A stretch of 64,000 nucleotides of DNA, taken from Streptomyces sp. WP-1. Lineage in GTDB: Bacteria > Actinomycetota > Actinomycetes > Streptomycetales > Streptomycetaceae. Positions 17,416 to 25,492 of the stretch are shown one piece after another. The notes beneath the pieces were generated by a model, which saw only the letters and a list, made by a program, of their open reading frames with translations, did no database searches and was not told the origin of the DNA. The stretch lies in contig NZ_CP123923.1 of NCBI RefSeq assembly GCF_030450125.1, positions 1,550,001-1,614,000 on the forward strand, in the 5' to 3' direction. The position numbers and the translations under genes were made by a program. Position 1 is the first letter of the stretch; every line of letters starts with the position of its first letter.

Positions 17416-17790
17416 TTAAGCGGAGTGTGCCCAAGGGATGGCGTCCCAGTGCACGTGACACCCACGTCCTCCCCGCCCGCCTTTTTGGAAGCGATGATGC
17501 GGCAAGGTCAGGCAACGGACGGTTGAGTTCCGTCCGACGAGATCCAGGGACCTCGCCCGGCCGACCGCGTTGGTGACGCTCTGCGCGGAGGGAAGCCCTC
17601 CCTCCCTACCGACGAGGACGCGGGCCAGCTCGCCCATTCGGAACTCGGCGTGACCGCTCTGGTTCGCTCTCCAAAGGGCAGCGAAGTACACGCGGTAGTC
17701 GAGCTGGTGCCGGTGATCCCGCGCCATGAGTTCGCACTCCGCCTGGGAGAGACCGCCCCACTCGACACCGGGGCCGAAGTCGATACGCAC
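17416..17790 (-). CDS. winged-helix-like protein of the element, unknown function
   Basis: A 124-residue protein starting at GTG 17790, with AGGAAGGA about 9-10 bases upstream. The N-terminus (FGPGVEWGGLSQAECELM) is followed by a segment that looks like a winged-helix fold (YFAALWRANQSGHAEFRMGE, then SAQSVTNAVGRARSLDLV). Proteins of this shape occur in actinomycete phages and integrative elements. It could act in replication or regulation. It points away from the integrase remnant. Confidence 0.6.
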   Translation of the reverse strand: MRIDFGPGVEWGGLSQAECELMARDHRHQLDYRVYFAALWRANQSGHAEFRMGELARVLVGREGGLPSAQSVTNAVGRARSLDLVGRNSTVRCLTLPHHRFQKGGRGGRGCHVHWDAIPWAHSA

Positions 17791-17945
17791 TGAGATGTGG
17801 TCCTTCCTGTGCGGCGCACACGTGTGCGCCAGTGGTCCCCGCCGGGCGGCGGGCCATGTGCCTCCCTTCGCGAGGCGGTGGGCGGGGTCCGGTTATGCGG
17901 CGACCAGGCACTCCCGGTCGATCCAGCGGTCCACGTCCGCCGCTC

Positions 17946-18784
17946 GGGGCCAAGTCGGTGCGCCACGTGCACAACATCCTGTCCGGCGCACTGGGGGCGG
18001 CAGTGCCCAAGCTGATACCCGTCAACCCCGCCGCGACGGCGCACCCTCCCACCGCCCGGCAGATCCGGGCGCAGGAGTCGAGATATCCGACCCTGGACGA
18101 CGGTCAGACGACCCGGTTCCTGGGGACGGTGTGGGAGCCGTGCGGCAACCGGGCCTGTGACGGAGGTCTGACCCACCACTGTCTGCGGGACGCCCCGCTG
18201 TGGACCGTGTACGCCGCTACCGGCGTGCGCCGCAGTGAGGCGCTCGGCATGAAGTGGTCCCTCATCAACTGGGACGCTGGGTCCATCGAACTCGGTTGGG
18301 TCGTGGTCGAGGAGGGCAACACCTACCGGCTGCGCAAGCTCACCAAGGACGGCGACGACAACGCCGTCATCTACGTGGACCAGTCCGTGATGAACGTCCT
18401 GAAGTGGCAGAGGGAACGCCAGATCGCGGAACGGGAACGACTCGGCTCCGCGTGGGCGGACAGTGATCTCGTCTTCGCCCGCGACGGCTTCAAGCTGTAC
18501 CGGAGTGAGCGGGCGGACCGCAGGACCCCGAGAAGGTTTCGGCGCGCTGGCGCACCCTCCGGACGCGCCTGCACCTGCCGGAGGACTTCCGGATCCACGA
18601 CTGGAGGCACAGCAAGGTCACGAACGACCTGGAGGCCGGGGAGAACCCCGTCGAGGTCTCCGCGAACGTCCGGCACCATTCGCCGGGCTACACCATGGCC
18701 CGGTACGGGCACTCACGTAAGGACGGAGCGCGGCGGCTGGCCGCTTCCGGAGCGGGTCGACTCGGCCTGTCATCCCTGGTCTGA
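17946..18784 (+). pseudogene. tyrosine integrase, N-terminally truncated and frameshifted
   Basis: The catalytic half of a phage-type integrase can be read: KSVRHVHNILSGALGAA, then YAATGVRRSEALGMKW (first catalytic Arg), then, after a frameshift at about 18518-18524 (one base missing in the Ala-Gln codons), HDWRHSKVTN (His-x-x-Arg), VRHHSPGYTMARYGHSRKD (His and the nucleophile Tyr). The gene ends at TGA 18782-18784, about 30 bases from the right attachment repeat. The N-terminal arm-binding domain is not found upstream in any frame. The enzyme is therefore almost certainly inactive. Confidence 0.8.
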
Positions 18785-18803
18785 CCTGGGGATTCGCCCG
18801 GCT

Positions 18804-18824
18804 GTTGGTCACGTGGTTGGTCAC
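18804..18824. repeat. two GTTGGTCAC repeats at the right end
   Basis: GTTGGTCAC at 18804-18812 and 18816-18824, 12 bases apart. The preceding TCTGACCTGGGGAnnCGCCCG (18780-18800) also has a copy near the left end (10164-10184). These shared subterminal motifs support the element's boundaries. Confidence 0.55.
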
Positions 18825-18897
18825 GCCACAGCCGGAGAAACAGAAAAACCCCAGATCAACTGGGGTCTCTGCTGGTGTCCGAGGGGGGACTTGAACC
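18813..18897. repeat. right attachment repeat overlapping tRNA-Leu
   Basis: Partner of 10050-10135. It runs from GGTCACGCCACAG (18819-18831) through the tRNA terminator into the T-arm region of the tRNA (to about 18897). The intact copy belongs to the functional tRNA, so insertion would have regenerated its 3' end. Confidence 0.7.
18843..18866 (-). terminator. rho-independent terminator of tRNA-Leu
   Basis: Read on the minus strand: stem CCCCAG/CTGGGG (18849-18865 with a 5-base loop) followed by TTTTT. It ends 7 bases after the tRNA 3' end. An almost identical hairpin is present at the left end of the element. Confidence 0.8.
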
Positions 18898-18960
18898 CCC
18901 ACGCCCGATAAAGGGCACTAGCACCTCAAGCTAGCGCGTCTGCCATTCCGCCACCCGGAC
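18873..18960 (-). tRNA. tRNA-Leu (anticodon GAG)
   Basis: An 88-base gene including an encoded CCA. Acceptor stem GTCCGGG/CTCGGAC, D-arm stem GCG/CGC, anticodon stem CTAGC/GCTAG with loop TTGAGGT (anticodon at 18925-18927), a long variable arm (GCCC/GGGC) and T-arm GGGGG/CCCCC with TTCAAGT-type loop. The long variable arm is characteristic of leucine tRNAs. It is the integration target of the neighbouring element. Confidence 0.95.
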
Positions 18961-19144
18961 CAGGTGCCTGTCGCCTTGCGGAGGGCTTCCCTCGCGGCGA
19001 CATGGACAACAATACCAAGGTTTCGGAGTGCGTTTCACCTGCGTGTTTCGCTCGGGTGGGCGGAGCCGGGCGGGGTGGGCGGGTGTGTACGTGGTGCGGG
19101 GTGGCGCGTACACAGAGTGATCGTAAGCCTGGGTGGGCCGCGCC

Positions 19145-20092
19145 CTACGGGCAGTGGATGACCTGACCGGCGTACGACAGGTTTCCGCCGAAGCCGAAGA
19201 GGAGGACCGGGGCGCCGGTAGGCAGGGCGCCCTGCTCGACCAGTTTGGAGAGGGCGAGCGGGATGCTCGCGGCGGAGGTGTTGCCGGACTCCGTCACATC
19301 GCGGGCGATCACTGCGTTCACGGCGCCGATCTTCTCCGCGAGGGGTTCGATGATGCGCAGGTTGGCCTGGTGGAGGACGACGCCCGCGAGGTCCTCGGGG
19401 GCGATCCCGGCGCGCTCGCAGGCCTTGCGGGCGATGGCCGGGAGCCGGGTGGTGGCCCAGCGGTAGACGCTCTGCCCCTCCTGCGCGAACCGCGGCGGCG
19501 TGCCCTCGATCCGTACCGTGTGCCCCATCTCCGGCACCGACCCCCACAGCACGGGCCCGATCCCCGGCTCCTGCTCCGGCGCGCACGCCTCCACGACCGC
19601 CGCTCCCGCGCCGTCGCCGACGAGGACGCAGGTGCTGCGGTCGCTCCAGTCGGCGACCTCGGTCATCTTCTCGGCGCCGATGACCAGGGCACGGGTGGCC
19701 GCCCCGGCGCGGATCGTGTGGTCGGCGGTGGCCAGCGCGTGGGTGAAGCCGGCGCACACCACGTTGATGTCCATCGCGGCGGGCCCCGGGATGCCGAGCC
19801 GGGCCGCGACCCGGGCGGCCATGTTCGGGGACCGGTCGATCGCGGTGGAGGTGGCGACGAGGACCAGGTCGATGTCGGCGGGCCCGAGCCCCGCGGTGGC
19901 GAGGGCCTTGGCGGCGGCGTGCGCGGCCAGCTCGTCCACCGGCTCGTCGGGGCCGGCGATGTGCCGGGTGCGGATGCCCACCCGCGTGCGGATCCACTCG
20001 TCGCTGGTGTCGACCATGCCGGCCAGATCCTCGTTGGTGAGCACCCGGGTGGGCTGATAGTGGCCGATGGCGGCGATGCGAGAGCCGTGCAT
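19145..20092 (-). CDS. beta-ketoacyl-ACP synthase III (FabH-like)
   Basis: A 315-residue condensing enzyme that joins an acyl-CoA to malonyl-ACP. The triad is complete and correctly spaced: Cys113 (INVVCAGFTHAL), His241 (LHQANLRI) and Asn271 (ESGNTSAASIP). The start at 20092 has AAGGGGGA 8 bases upstream; the longer frame lacks one. It stands alone rather than within a fab operon, so it may start a special fatty acid or polyketide, or be a second FabH. Confidence 0.88.
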   Translation of the reverse strand: MHGSRIAAIGHYQPTRVLTNEDLAGMVDTSDEWIRTRVGIRTRHIAGPDEPVDELAAHAAAKALATAGLGPADIDLVLVATSTAIDRSPNMAARVAARLGIPGPAAMDINVVCAGFTHALATADHTIRAGAATRALVIGAEKMTEVADWSDRSTCVLVGDGAGAAVVEACAPEQEPGIGPVLWGSVPEMGHTVRIEGTPPRFAQEGQSVYRWATTRLPAIARKACERAGIAPEDLAGVVLHQANLRIIEPLAEKIGAVNAVIARDVTESGNTSAASIPLALSKLVEQGALPTGAPVLLFGFGGNLSYAGQVIHCP

Positions 20093-20255
20093 GACGGAGG
20101 TCCCCCTTGTTGCCGTGGTAACGGGACCCACAGTCTGCTGAGTGACTCACCAGTACGAGGGCACGTGAAGCCACAGGAAACGGGCATACGAATTGTCGGC
20201 TCCCCTCAGCACCACCGGGCCCTCGTGCGCAGCGGACGGCGGCGGGCTCGTCCTC

Positions 20256-20287
20256 CATGTGCAGGACAATGCATGTGCAGGACAATG
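20256..20287. repeat. perfect 16-bp tandem repeat upstream of fdhD
   Basis: CATGTGCAGGACAATG occurs twice without spacing (20256-20271 and 20272-20287) in the divergent region between the FabH-like gene and fdhD. A recent duplication or a regulator site are both possible. Confidence 0.7.
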
Positions 20288-20363
20288 GGATCTCCGCATC
20301 GCACCTCCCGCACCAAGGGCCGCTTCGGCCGCCAGCACGTACAGAACCGGGGCTGATCAGGAC

Positions 20364-21218
20364 ATGGGACGAGTCACGGAACGGCGCAAGGTCCTCCGCA
20401 TCCGGGACGGCGCGGTCTCCACCCGGCCGGACACACTCGTCGCCGAGGAGCCCCTGGAGATCCGGCTGAACGGCAAGCCGCTGGCGATCACCATGCGCAC
20501 CCCGGGCGACGACTTCGCGCTCGCGGCCGGGTTCCTGGTGAGCGAGGGCGTGCTGGCGGCCACGTCCGACCTCCAGAACATCGTCTACTGCGCGGGTGCC
20601 ACCGCGGACGGTTCGAACACCTACAACGTGGTCGATGTGAAGACCGCGCCGGACGTCTCCCTCCCCGACTTCACCCTCGAACGGAACGTCTACACCTCGT
20701 CCTCGTGCGGACTGTGCGGCAAGGCCAGCCTGGACGCCGTCCGTACGACCGCCCGCTGGCCGATCGCCGACAGCCCCCGTCTCCGCGTCACGCCGGAGCT
20801 GCTGGCCGAGCTGCCCGAACGGCTGCGGGAGGCCCAGCGGGTGTTCGACCGCACCGGGGGTCTGCACGCGGCCGCCCTGTTCACCGAGGACGGGGAACTG
20901 CTCGACGTCAAGGAGGACGTCGGCCGGCACAACGCGGTCGACAAGCTGGTGGGGCGGGCCCTCCAGAACGGTGGGCTGCCCCTGTCCCGGACGGTGCTGC
21001 TGGTCTCCGGCCGGGCCTCGTTCGAGCTGGCGCAGAAGGCCGTGATGGCCGGGATCCCGTTGCTGGCGGCGGTGTCGGCACCGTCGTCGCTGGCCGTGGA
21101 CCTCGCCACGGAGACCGGCCTGACGCTCGTCGGGTTCCTGCGGGGCAGCTCGATGAACGTGTACGCGGGGGACGACCGGATCGCGCTGGAGAAGGAGACG
21201 GAGACGACCAAGGGCTGA
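20364..21218 (+). CDS. fdhD: FdhD, sulfurtransferase for formate dehydrogenase maturation
   Basis: A 284-residue protein of the FdhD family, which moves sulfur from a cysteine desulfurase to the bis-MGD molybdenum cofactor of formate dehydrogenases. The catalytic CxxC is present (Cys115 and Cys118 in SSSCGLCGK), as are the family blocks TPGDDFALAAGFL, KEDVGRHNAVDKL and LVSGRASFELAQKA. The ATG at 20364 gives the usual length. No formate dehydrogenase gene is in this window. Confidence 0.93.
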   Translation: MGRVTERRKVLRIRDGAVSTRPDTLVAEEPLEIRLNGKPLAITMRTPGDDFALAAGFLVSEGVLAATSDLQNIVYCAGATADGSNTYNVVDVKTAPDVSLPDFTLERNVYTSSSCGLCGKASLDAVRTTARWPIADSPRLRVTPELLAELPERLREAQRVFDRTGGLHAAALFTEDGELLDVKEDVGRHNAVDKLVGRALQNGGLPLSRTVLLVSGRASFELAQKAVMAGIPLLAAVSAPSSLAVDLATETGLTLVGFLRGSSMNVYAGDDRIALEKETETTKG

Positions 21219-21300
21219 CCGGCGCCTGGCCGACCACTGGGCACCTCCCCCGGCTTCCCCAGCTCCCTCAACCCTCCCGATCTCCCCGGCTCCCTCGCGC

Positions 21301-21690
21301 GTGGTGTACACGGCGGACGAGACGCTGCTGCTGGAGAGCGTGGCCGACACCGAACCGGCCCGGGAGCAGCGGTTCTTGGACACCCGGCGGTGAGGCGCGT
21401 ACCGGGCGGTGAAGTACGGCGCCGGGTCGATCCGGGCGGGCGGGTCGATCGCACTGACCACGGGTACGGCGGGGAACCGGCCGCTACCGGGATCGAGCGT
21501 GGTGTCGGCGCTGTGCGGGGCGATGGAGTCCCTGACGCGGGCGCTGGCACTGGAGTTGGCGCCACTGCGGGTCAACGTGGTCGCGCCCGAAGTCGTACGC
21601 ACCGAGTCGTGGCGGGAGTTGGCGGAGGCGGAGCGCGAGGGGCTGTACAGCGGGGCGGCCGGGTCACTGCCGGTGGGCCGGGTGGGCGCG
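21301..21690 (+). pseudogene. short-chain dehydrogenase remnant
   Basis: Reading in the frame of 21409, the DNA encodes the middle and end of an SDR: QRFLDTRR-stop-GAYRAVKYGAG, then GGSIALTTGTAG, then MESLTRALALELAPLRVNVVAP. The stop TGA (21391-21393) stands where related proteins have Trp (TGG). The N-terminal cofactor-binding part is missing, the catalytic Tyr region is altered, and the C-terminus runs into a low-complexity repeat after GRVG. No function is expected. Confidence 0.7.
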
Positions 21691-21777
21691 CTCCCTCAAC
21701 CACCCCGCCCGGTCACCCCGCCGCCTCCCTCAACCACCCCGCTCCGTCACCCCGCCGCCTCCCTCAACCACCCCGCT
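21691..21777. repeat. 34-bp tandem repeat, about 2.5 copies
   Basis: Units starting with CTCCCTCAACCACCCCGC lie at 21691, 21725 and 21759. They fill the gap between the dead SDR gene and the MarR gene. No coding role is likely. Confidence 0.8.
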
Positions 21778-21801
21778 GCCGCCCTCCCCCGCCCCGCCCG
21801 G

Positions 21802-22314
21802 TCACCCCTCCGTGCCGGAGATCCGCGTCAACAGGAGTACGAACAGCTCGCGTTCGGCCGCCGACAACGGAGCGAGCAACTCCTCGTTGGCCGTACGGGC
21901 GGCCTGCTCGCAGCGTTCGAGGAGCAGGCCGCCCTTCTCGGTGAGGGACACCGCGTTCTTACGGCGGTCCCCGGGATCCGGCGCGCGGACGACCAGGCCG
22001 GCGCTCTGCAGGTCGTTCAGGATGCCCACGAGGTCCTTGGGGTCGAGGGCGATGCCCCGCGCGAGGTCGGCCTGGGCCACGGGGGCGAGGTCGCGGACGG
22101 CGGAGAGCGCCACGTGGTGCCACATCTTCAGGCCCTCGGCGGCGAGCGCGTCGGCGACCAGGGCCCGGCCCCGCGCGGCGGCCCGGCCGAGGATCCAGCT
22201 GGGCAGTGCCCGGATCGCGGTCAGGGGCGGTCCGGGCGTCCGCGACGGTTCGACACGCGGGGATGTTCCGGCATACGGGGGTGTTTCGGCACGCGGGGAC
22301 GTTTCGGCAGCCAT
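21802..22314 (-). CDS. MarR-family transcription regulator
   Basis: A 170-residue regulator with an N-terminal extension of about 30 residues. The winged helix is clear: APVAQADLARGIALDPKDLV (HTH) and VVRAPDPGDRRKNAVSLTEKG (wing with the conserved D-x-R-x-x). It is divergent from the oxidoreductase at 22462, and palindromes between them (22338-22384) fit a MarR operator. It probably represses that gene and itself in response to an electrophile or phenolic ligand. Confidence 0.88.
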   Translation of the reverse strand: MAAETSPRAETPPYAGTSPRVEPSRTPGPPLTAIRALPSWILGRAAARGRALVADALAAEGLKMWHHVALSAVRDLAPVAQADLARGIALDPKDLVGILNDLQSAGLVVRAPDPGDRRKNAVSLTEKGGLLLERCEQAARTANEELLAPLSAAERELFVLLLTRISGTEG

Positions 22315-22337
22315 GGGCAGCAGCCTATCCGAGAAAT

Positions 22338-22384
22338 CATTGGACTTCCCCACGACTTTCGGCATACCGTTGGAACTCCCAACG
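22338..22384. promoter_or_regulatory. paired palindromes, putative MarR operator
   Basis: CGTTGG-AACTC-CCAACG (22368-22384) is a perfect palindrome. A degenerate copy, CATTGG-ACTTC-CCCACG, lies at 22338-22354. Their centres are 30 bases apart, about three helical turns, in the divergent promoter region. Confidence 0.6.
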
Positions 22385-22461
22385 ACCCCGTGCGGGCTTG
22401 GACTCTCTCTCCTTGCCCCGCCACCGATCCGCCGGTCCGACGAACCGGCCATGGAGGCCCG

Positions 22462-23379
22462 ATGCGTCGCGTCCGGTACGACTCCCCCGGCGGCCCCCTG
22501 TTCACGGAGAAGGCCGACATCCCCGAGCCCGGTCCCGGCCAGCTGCTCGTGCGCTGCGCCGCGATCGGGGTCACGCTGCCGGTCGTCCGCAAGGTGCGCG
22601 AGGCCGCCGAGCCGATACCGCTGGGCGGTGAACCGGCGGGCGAGGTGATGGCGGTCGGCGCCGAGGTGACCCGGTTCCGCCCCGGCGACCGAGTGACGGG
22701 GCTGTGCTTCGGACACGGGTACGCCGATTACGCGGTGCTGGACGAGGCCATGGCCTCGTCGATACCGGAGGGTGCCACCGAGGTGGACGCGGTCGCGCTG
22801 GTGCGCAGCGGGCTGGTGGCGCTCGGCGCCCTGTCGGCTGCGCGCCCCGAGCCGGGCGAGTCGGTGCTGGTGACGGCGGCGGCGAGCGGGGTCGGGCACC
22901 TGGCGGTGCAGCTGGCGCGGGCGCGGGGTGCGGGGCGGGTGGTGGGGGCCGTCTCCGACCCGGCGAAGGCGGAGTTCGTGCGCTCCCTCGGCGCGGACGA
23001 CTGCGTCCGGTATGCCGACGACAGCTGGGGAGACCCCGTGGACTGCGTCCTGGACGCGGCCGGCGGCGACCTGCTCACCCCTGCCGTCGCCGCCCTCGCC
23101 CCGCACGGCCGGCTGGTCGCCTACAGCTCGGGCGGCGGCACGGTCCGGGCGTACGACCTCCTCGTGGGCGCCAAGTCGGTGATCGGCTTCCAGATGGCCC
23201 TGATCGCCCGTGGCCGGCCCGAGCTGTACGAGCGGTGGCGCCGGGAGCTGTGGCGGCTCTTCGACGAGGGGAGCGTACGGCCCGTCGTGCACGCGGAGTT
23301 CGGCCTGGAGGAGGCGGCGCGGGCGCACGCGGCGATAGAGACGCGGTCCAACCTGGGCAAGGTCGTGCTGCGGCCATGA
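22462..23379 (+). CDS. zinc-binding dehydrogenase family quinone oxidoreductase
   Basis: A 305-residue NADPH-dependent medium-chain reductase of the quinone oxidoreductase type. An N-terminal GroES-like domain (EPGPGQLLVRCAAIGV) is followed by the nucleotide-binding motif VLVTAAASGVGHLAVQLARARG near residue 140. No structural or catalytic zinc cysteines are seen. GGAGG lies 4 bases before ATG. It is divergent from a MarR gene and probably removes a quinone or electrophile under that regulator's control. Confidence 0.87.
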   Translation: MRRVRYDSPGGPLFTEKADIPEPGPGQLLVRCAAIGVTLPVVRKVREAAEPIPLGGEPAGEVMAVGAEVTRFRPGDRVTGLCFGHGYADYAVLDEAMASSIPEGATEVDAVALVRSGLVALGALSAARPEPGESVLVTAAASGVGHLAVQLARARGAGRVVGAVSDPAKAEFVRSLGADDCVRYADDSWGDPVDCVLDAAGGDLLTPAVAALAPHGRLVAYSSGGGTVRAYDLLVGAKSVIGFQMALIARGRPELYERWRRELWRLFDEGSVRPVVHAEFGLEEAARAHAAIETRSNLGKVVLRP

Positions 23380-23563
23380 ACCCCCGCACGCTTGCTCCGG
23401 TAAACCCCCGGATGTTTCCGGTGGCGGGCTCCATCGTTTCGCGCGGCGGTTCCCGGCACACTTCTTGTATGACACCAAAGGCCCAACTACCTTCGATGGG
23501 GCGCACCTTGGACATGGGATGTCCGGACGTCCAGATGTCCGGCCGACGAGAGGCAGGCCGCAC

Positions 23564-25492
23564 GTGCCGACATGTCTTCGCGCCCGACTCAGACCCGTAC
23601 TCGCCACGGCCGCCGTCATGACGGCCGCACTCCTCGCACCCCTGCTGCCGGCCCAACCGGCCCACGCCCGACCGGCCCAAGCCCGGCCGATCCAGCAGGC
23701 CCAGCAGGCCCAGCGGACCCAACAGGCGGCCGGTTCGCCCGAATTCGAGCAGCAGGTGCTGTTCCGGGCGTCCCAGGACCCGGGTTACGCCTGCTTCCGC
23801 ATCCCCGCGGTCGTCAGGACGACGGACGGGACGCTGCTGGCCTTCGCCGAAGGCCGGGTGCTCAACTGCGGGGACGCCGCCGACATCGACATCGTGGTCA
23901 AACGGTCCACCGACGACGGCCGCACCTGGAGCCCGCTGCGGGTCGTCGACGAGGGCGCGGGTGACACCCACGGCAACCCCGCGCCGATCGTGGACCGGAC
24001 GACCGGCCGGGTCTGGCTCGCCGAGACGTACAACACGGGGCGTACGGACAGCGCCAGCTGCTCGGTCCCCTGCGACCGCACCCCGCATCTTCAGTACAGC
24101 GACGACGACGGCCTGACCTGGTCCGCGCCGCGCGACCTGAGCCCCGAGATCCTGCCCGCCGACTGGAACTCCTGGTACGCGACCGGTCCGGTGCACGGGA
24201 TACAGCTCACCAAGGGGCGGTACGCGGGCCGGCTGGTGTTCGGGGTCAACGCCGAGACGTGGAACGGCAGCCGGATCACCGCCAATCACGCGGCGCTCGT
24301 CGTCAGCGACGACCACGGCGGCCACTGGCGGATCGGCGCCACCGACACCTGGCCCATCGCGGACGACGGCACCTTCCGGCAGAAGCCGTCCGAGCTGACC
24401 CTCGCCGAGCGCGCGGACGGTTCGATCCTGGTCAGCGGCCGGGAGACGGACGGCACCGACCTCGGTCAGCGCACCCAGACCACCAGCCGCGACGGCGGAA
24501 ACAGCTTCACCGCCCCCTTCCGCGCCCTGCCCGACCTGTACACCCCGCAGGTGCAGGGGTCGATACTGCGCCTGGGCGACCGCGTTCTGCTGGCCTGCCC
24601 CGCCGACCCCGACCGGCGCCGCACCATGATGATCCGCTCCTCGTACGACGGCGGGCGCACCTGGGACAGCGTGGACCGGGGCACGGTCGTCACCACCGAC
24701 TGGTCCGGCTACTCGGACCTGGTGCGGATGGGCGGGGACACCGTGGGTCTGCTTTACGAGGGCGGGGCGGTGGACGCGCGGGACGAAATCCGCTTCGCCC
24801 GGTTCACCGAGGACTGGCTCACCCCGCGCCGGGACCCCGACCCGGTCACCCCGGACCTGGCCCCGGGCGCCCATCCGGCCGCGGTGCTCGGCGGCGCGCA
24901 GGAGACGGACGGCGTCTTCGGGGGCGCGCTCGCCTTCGACGGCACGGACGACGCCGTACGGCTGCCGTACCGCGCGAGTCTTCCCCTGGGGGCGAAGGAC
25001 TTCACGGCGTCGCTGTGGTTCCGGTACACGGCGGTGACCGGGGAGCAGCCGCTGCTGTGGATGGGCGGGATCGGGACCAGCGAGCCGCAGGTGTGGCTGC
25101 GCGGGGAGCCGGCGAACCACCGGATACAGGGACTGATCACCGCCCGGGACGGCGCGGCGGCCTCGCGGACGGTGGCCGTGCGCACGGACGGCGCGTACAA
25201 CGACGGCCAGTGGCACCACGCGGTGCTGCGCCGGGGCGGCGGGACGCTGTCGCTGTTCGTCGACGGTACGGAGGCTTTGGTGGCCGATGTGCCGGGCTCG
25301 GTGAGCCGTGACTCGCCCTTCGGTGTGCACATAGGTCAGCGCATGGACAGCCGGGCCTTCTTCACCGGTGGGATCGACGAGGTGCACGTCTGGGACCGGG
25401 CGCTGACCGACCAGGAGCTGGCGGACCCGAAGGCGCTGCGGTCACCGGAGGACACGGTTCTGTGGCTGCCCCTGGACCGGGTGCGCGGCTGA
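23564..25492 (+). CDS. secreted sialidase (GH33) with C-terminal LamG-like domain
   Basis: A 642-residue exported exo-sialidase. The GTG at 23564 begins a signal peptide (basic start, VLATAAVMTAALLAPLLPA core, then AHA); TTG 23465 and ATG 23518 are alternative starts. The FRIP motif lies near residue 80, with at least four Asp-boxes (STDDGRTW, SDDDGLTW, SDDHGGHW, SYDGGRTW). Residues about 458-642 form a concanavalin-like jelly roll (FTASLWFRY, then DGQWHHAVL, then GIDEVHVWDRAL). It would release sialic acid from glycans outside the cell. Its end overlaps the convergent symporter gene by 51 bases. Confidence 0.92.
   Translation: MPTCLRARLRPVLATAAVMTAALLAPLLPAQPAHARPAQARPIQQAQQAQRTQQAAGSPEFEQQVLFRASQDPGYACFRIPAVVRTTDGTLLAFAEGRVLNCGDAADIDIVVKRSTDDGRTWSPLRVVDEGAGDTHGNPAPIVDRTTGRVWLAETYNTGRTDSASCSVPCDRTPHLQYSDDDGLTWSAPRDLSPEILPADWNSWYATGPVHGIQLTKGRYAGRLVFGVNAETWNGSRITANHAALVVSDDHGGHWRIGATDTWPIADDGTFRQKPSELTLAERADGSILVSGRETDGTDLGQRTQTTSRDGGNSFTAPFRALPDLYTPQVQGSILRLGDRVLLACPADPDRRRTMMIRSSYDGGRTWDSVDRGTVVTTDWSGYSDLVRMGGDTVGLLYEGGAVDARDEIRFARFTEDWLTPRRDPDPVTPDLAPGAHPAAVLGGAQETDGVFGGALAFDGTDDAVRLPYRASLPLGAKDFTASLWFRYTAVTGEQPLLWMGGIGTSEPQVWLRGEPANHRIQGLITARDGAAASRTVAVRTDGAYNDGQWHHAVLRRGGGTLSLFVDGTEALVADVPGSVSRDSPFGVHIGQRMDSRAFFTGGIDEVHVWDRALTDQELADPKALRSPEDTVLWLPLDRVRG

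Larger units (their letters stand above)
10050..18897. mobile_element. decayed integrative element at tRNA-Leu(GAG)
   Basis: The segment lies between two imperfect copies of the tRNA-Leu 3' end plus its terminator (about 10050-10135 and 18813-18897). It contains a broken tyrosine integrase next to the right end, an XRE/DUF6879 regulatory set, a cargo operon, a serine recombinase and a winged-helix-like gene. Codon use is visibly less G/C-extreme than in the flanks. The intact tRNA gene sits at the right junction. The copies differ by an indel and several mismatches, and the integrase is broken, so the element is probably old and no longer able to move by itself. No conjugation (FtsK/Tra) gene is present. 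Confidence 0.7.

Noticed and set aside
19035..21602. 855-codon open frame on the minus strand overlapping the FabH-like gene and fdhD
   Set aside because: It opposes fdhD, which has clear motifs, and runs in an alternative frame of the FabH-like gene. Long stop-free frames are common at this GC content and the translation is Arg/Pro/Gly-rich without motifs.
21691..21777. Possible CRISPR array
   Set aside because: The units are simple head-to-tail 34-bp repeats without spacers and no cas genes lie nearby. The 8-bp repeats near 46431 fail for the same reason.
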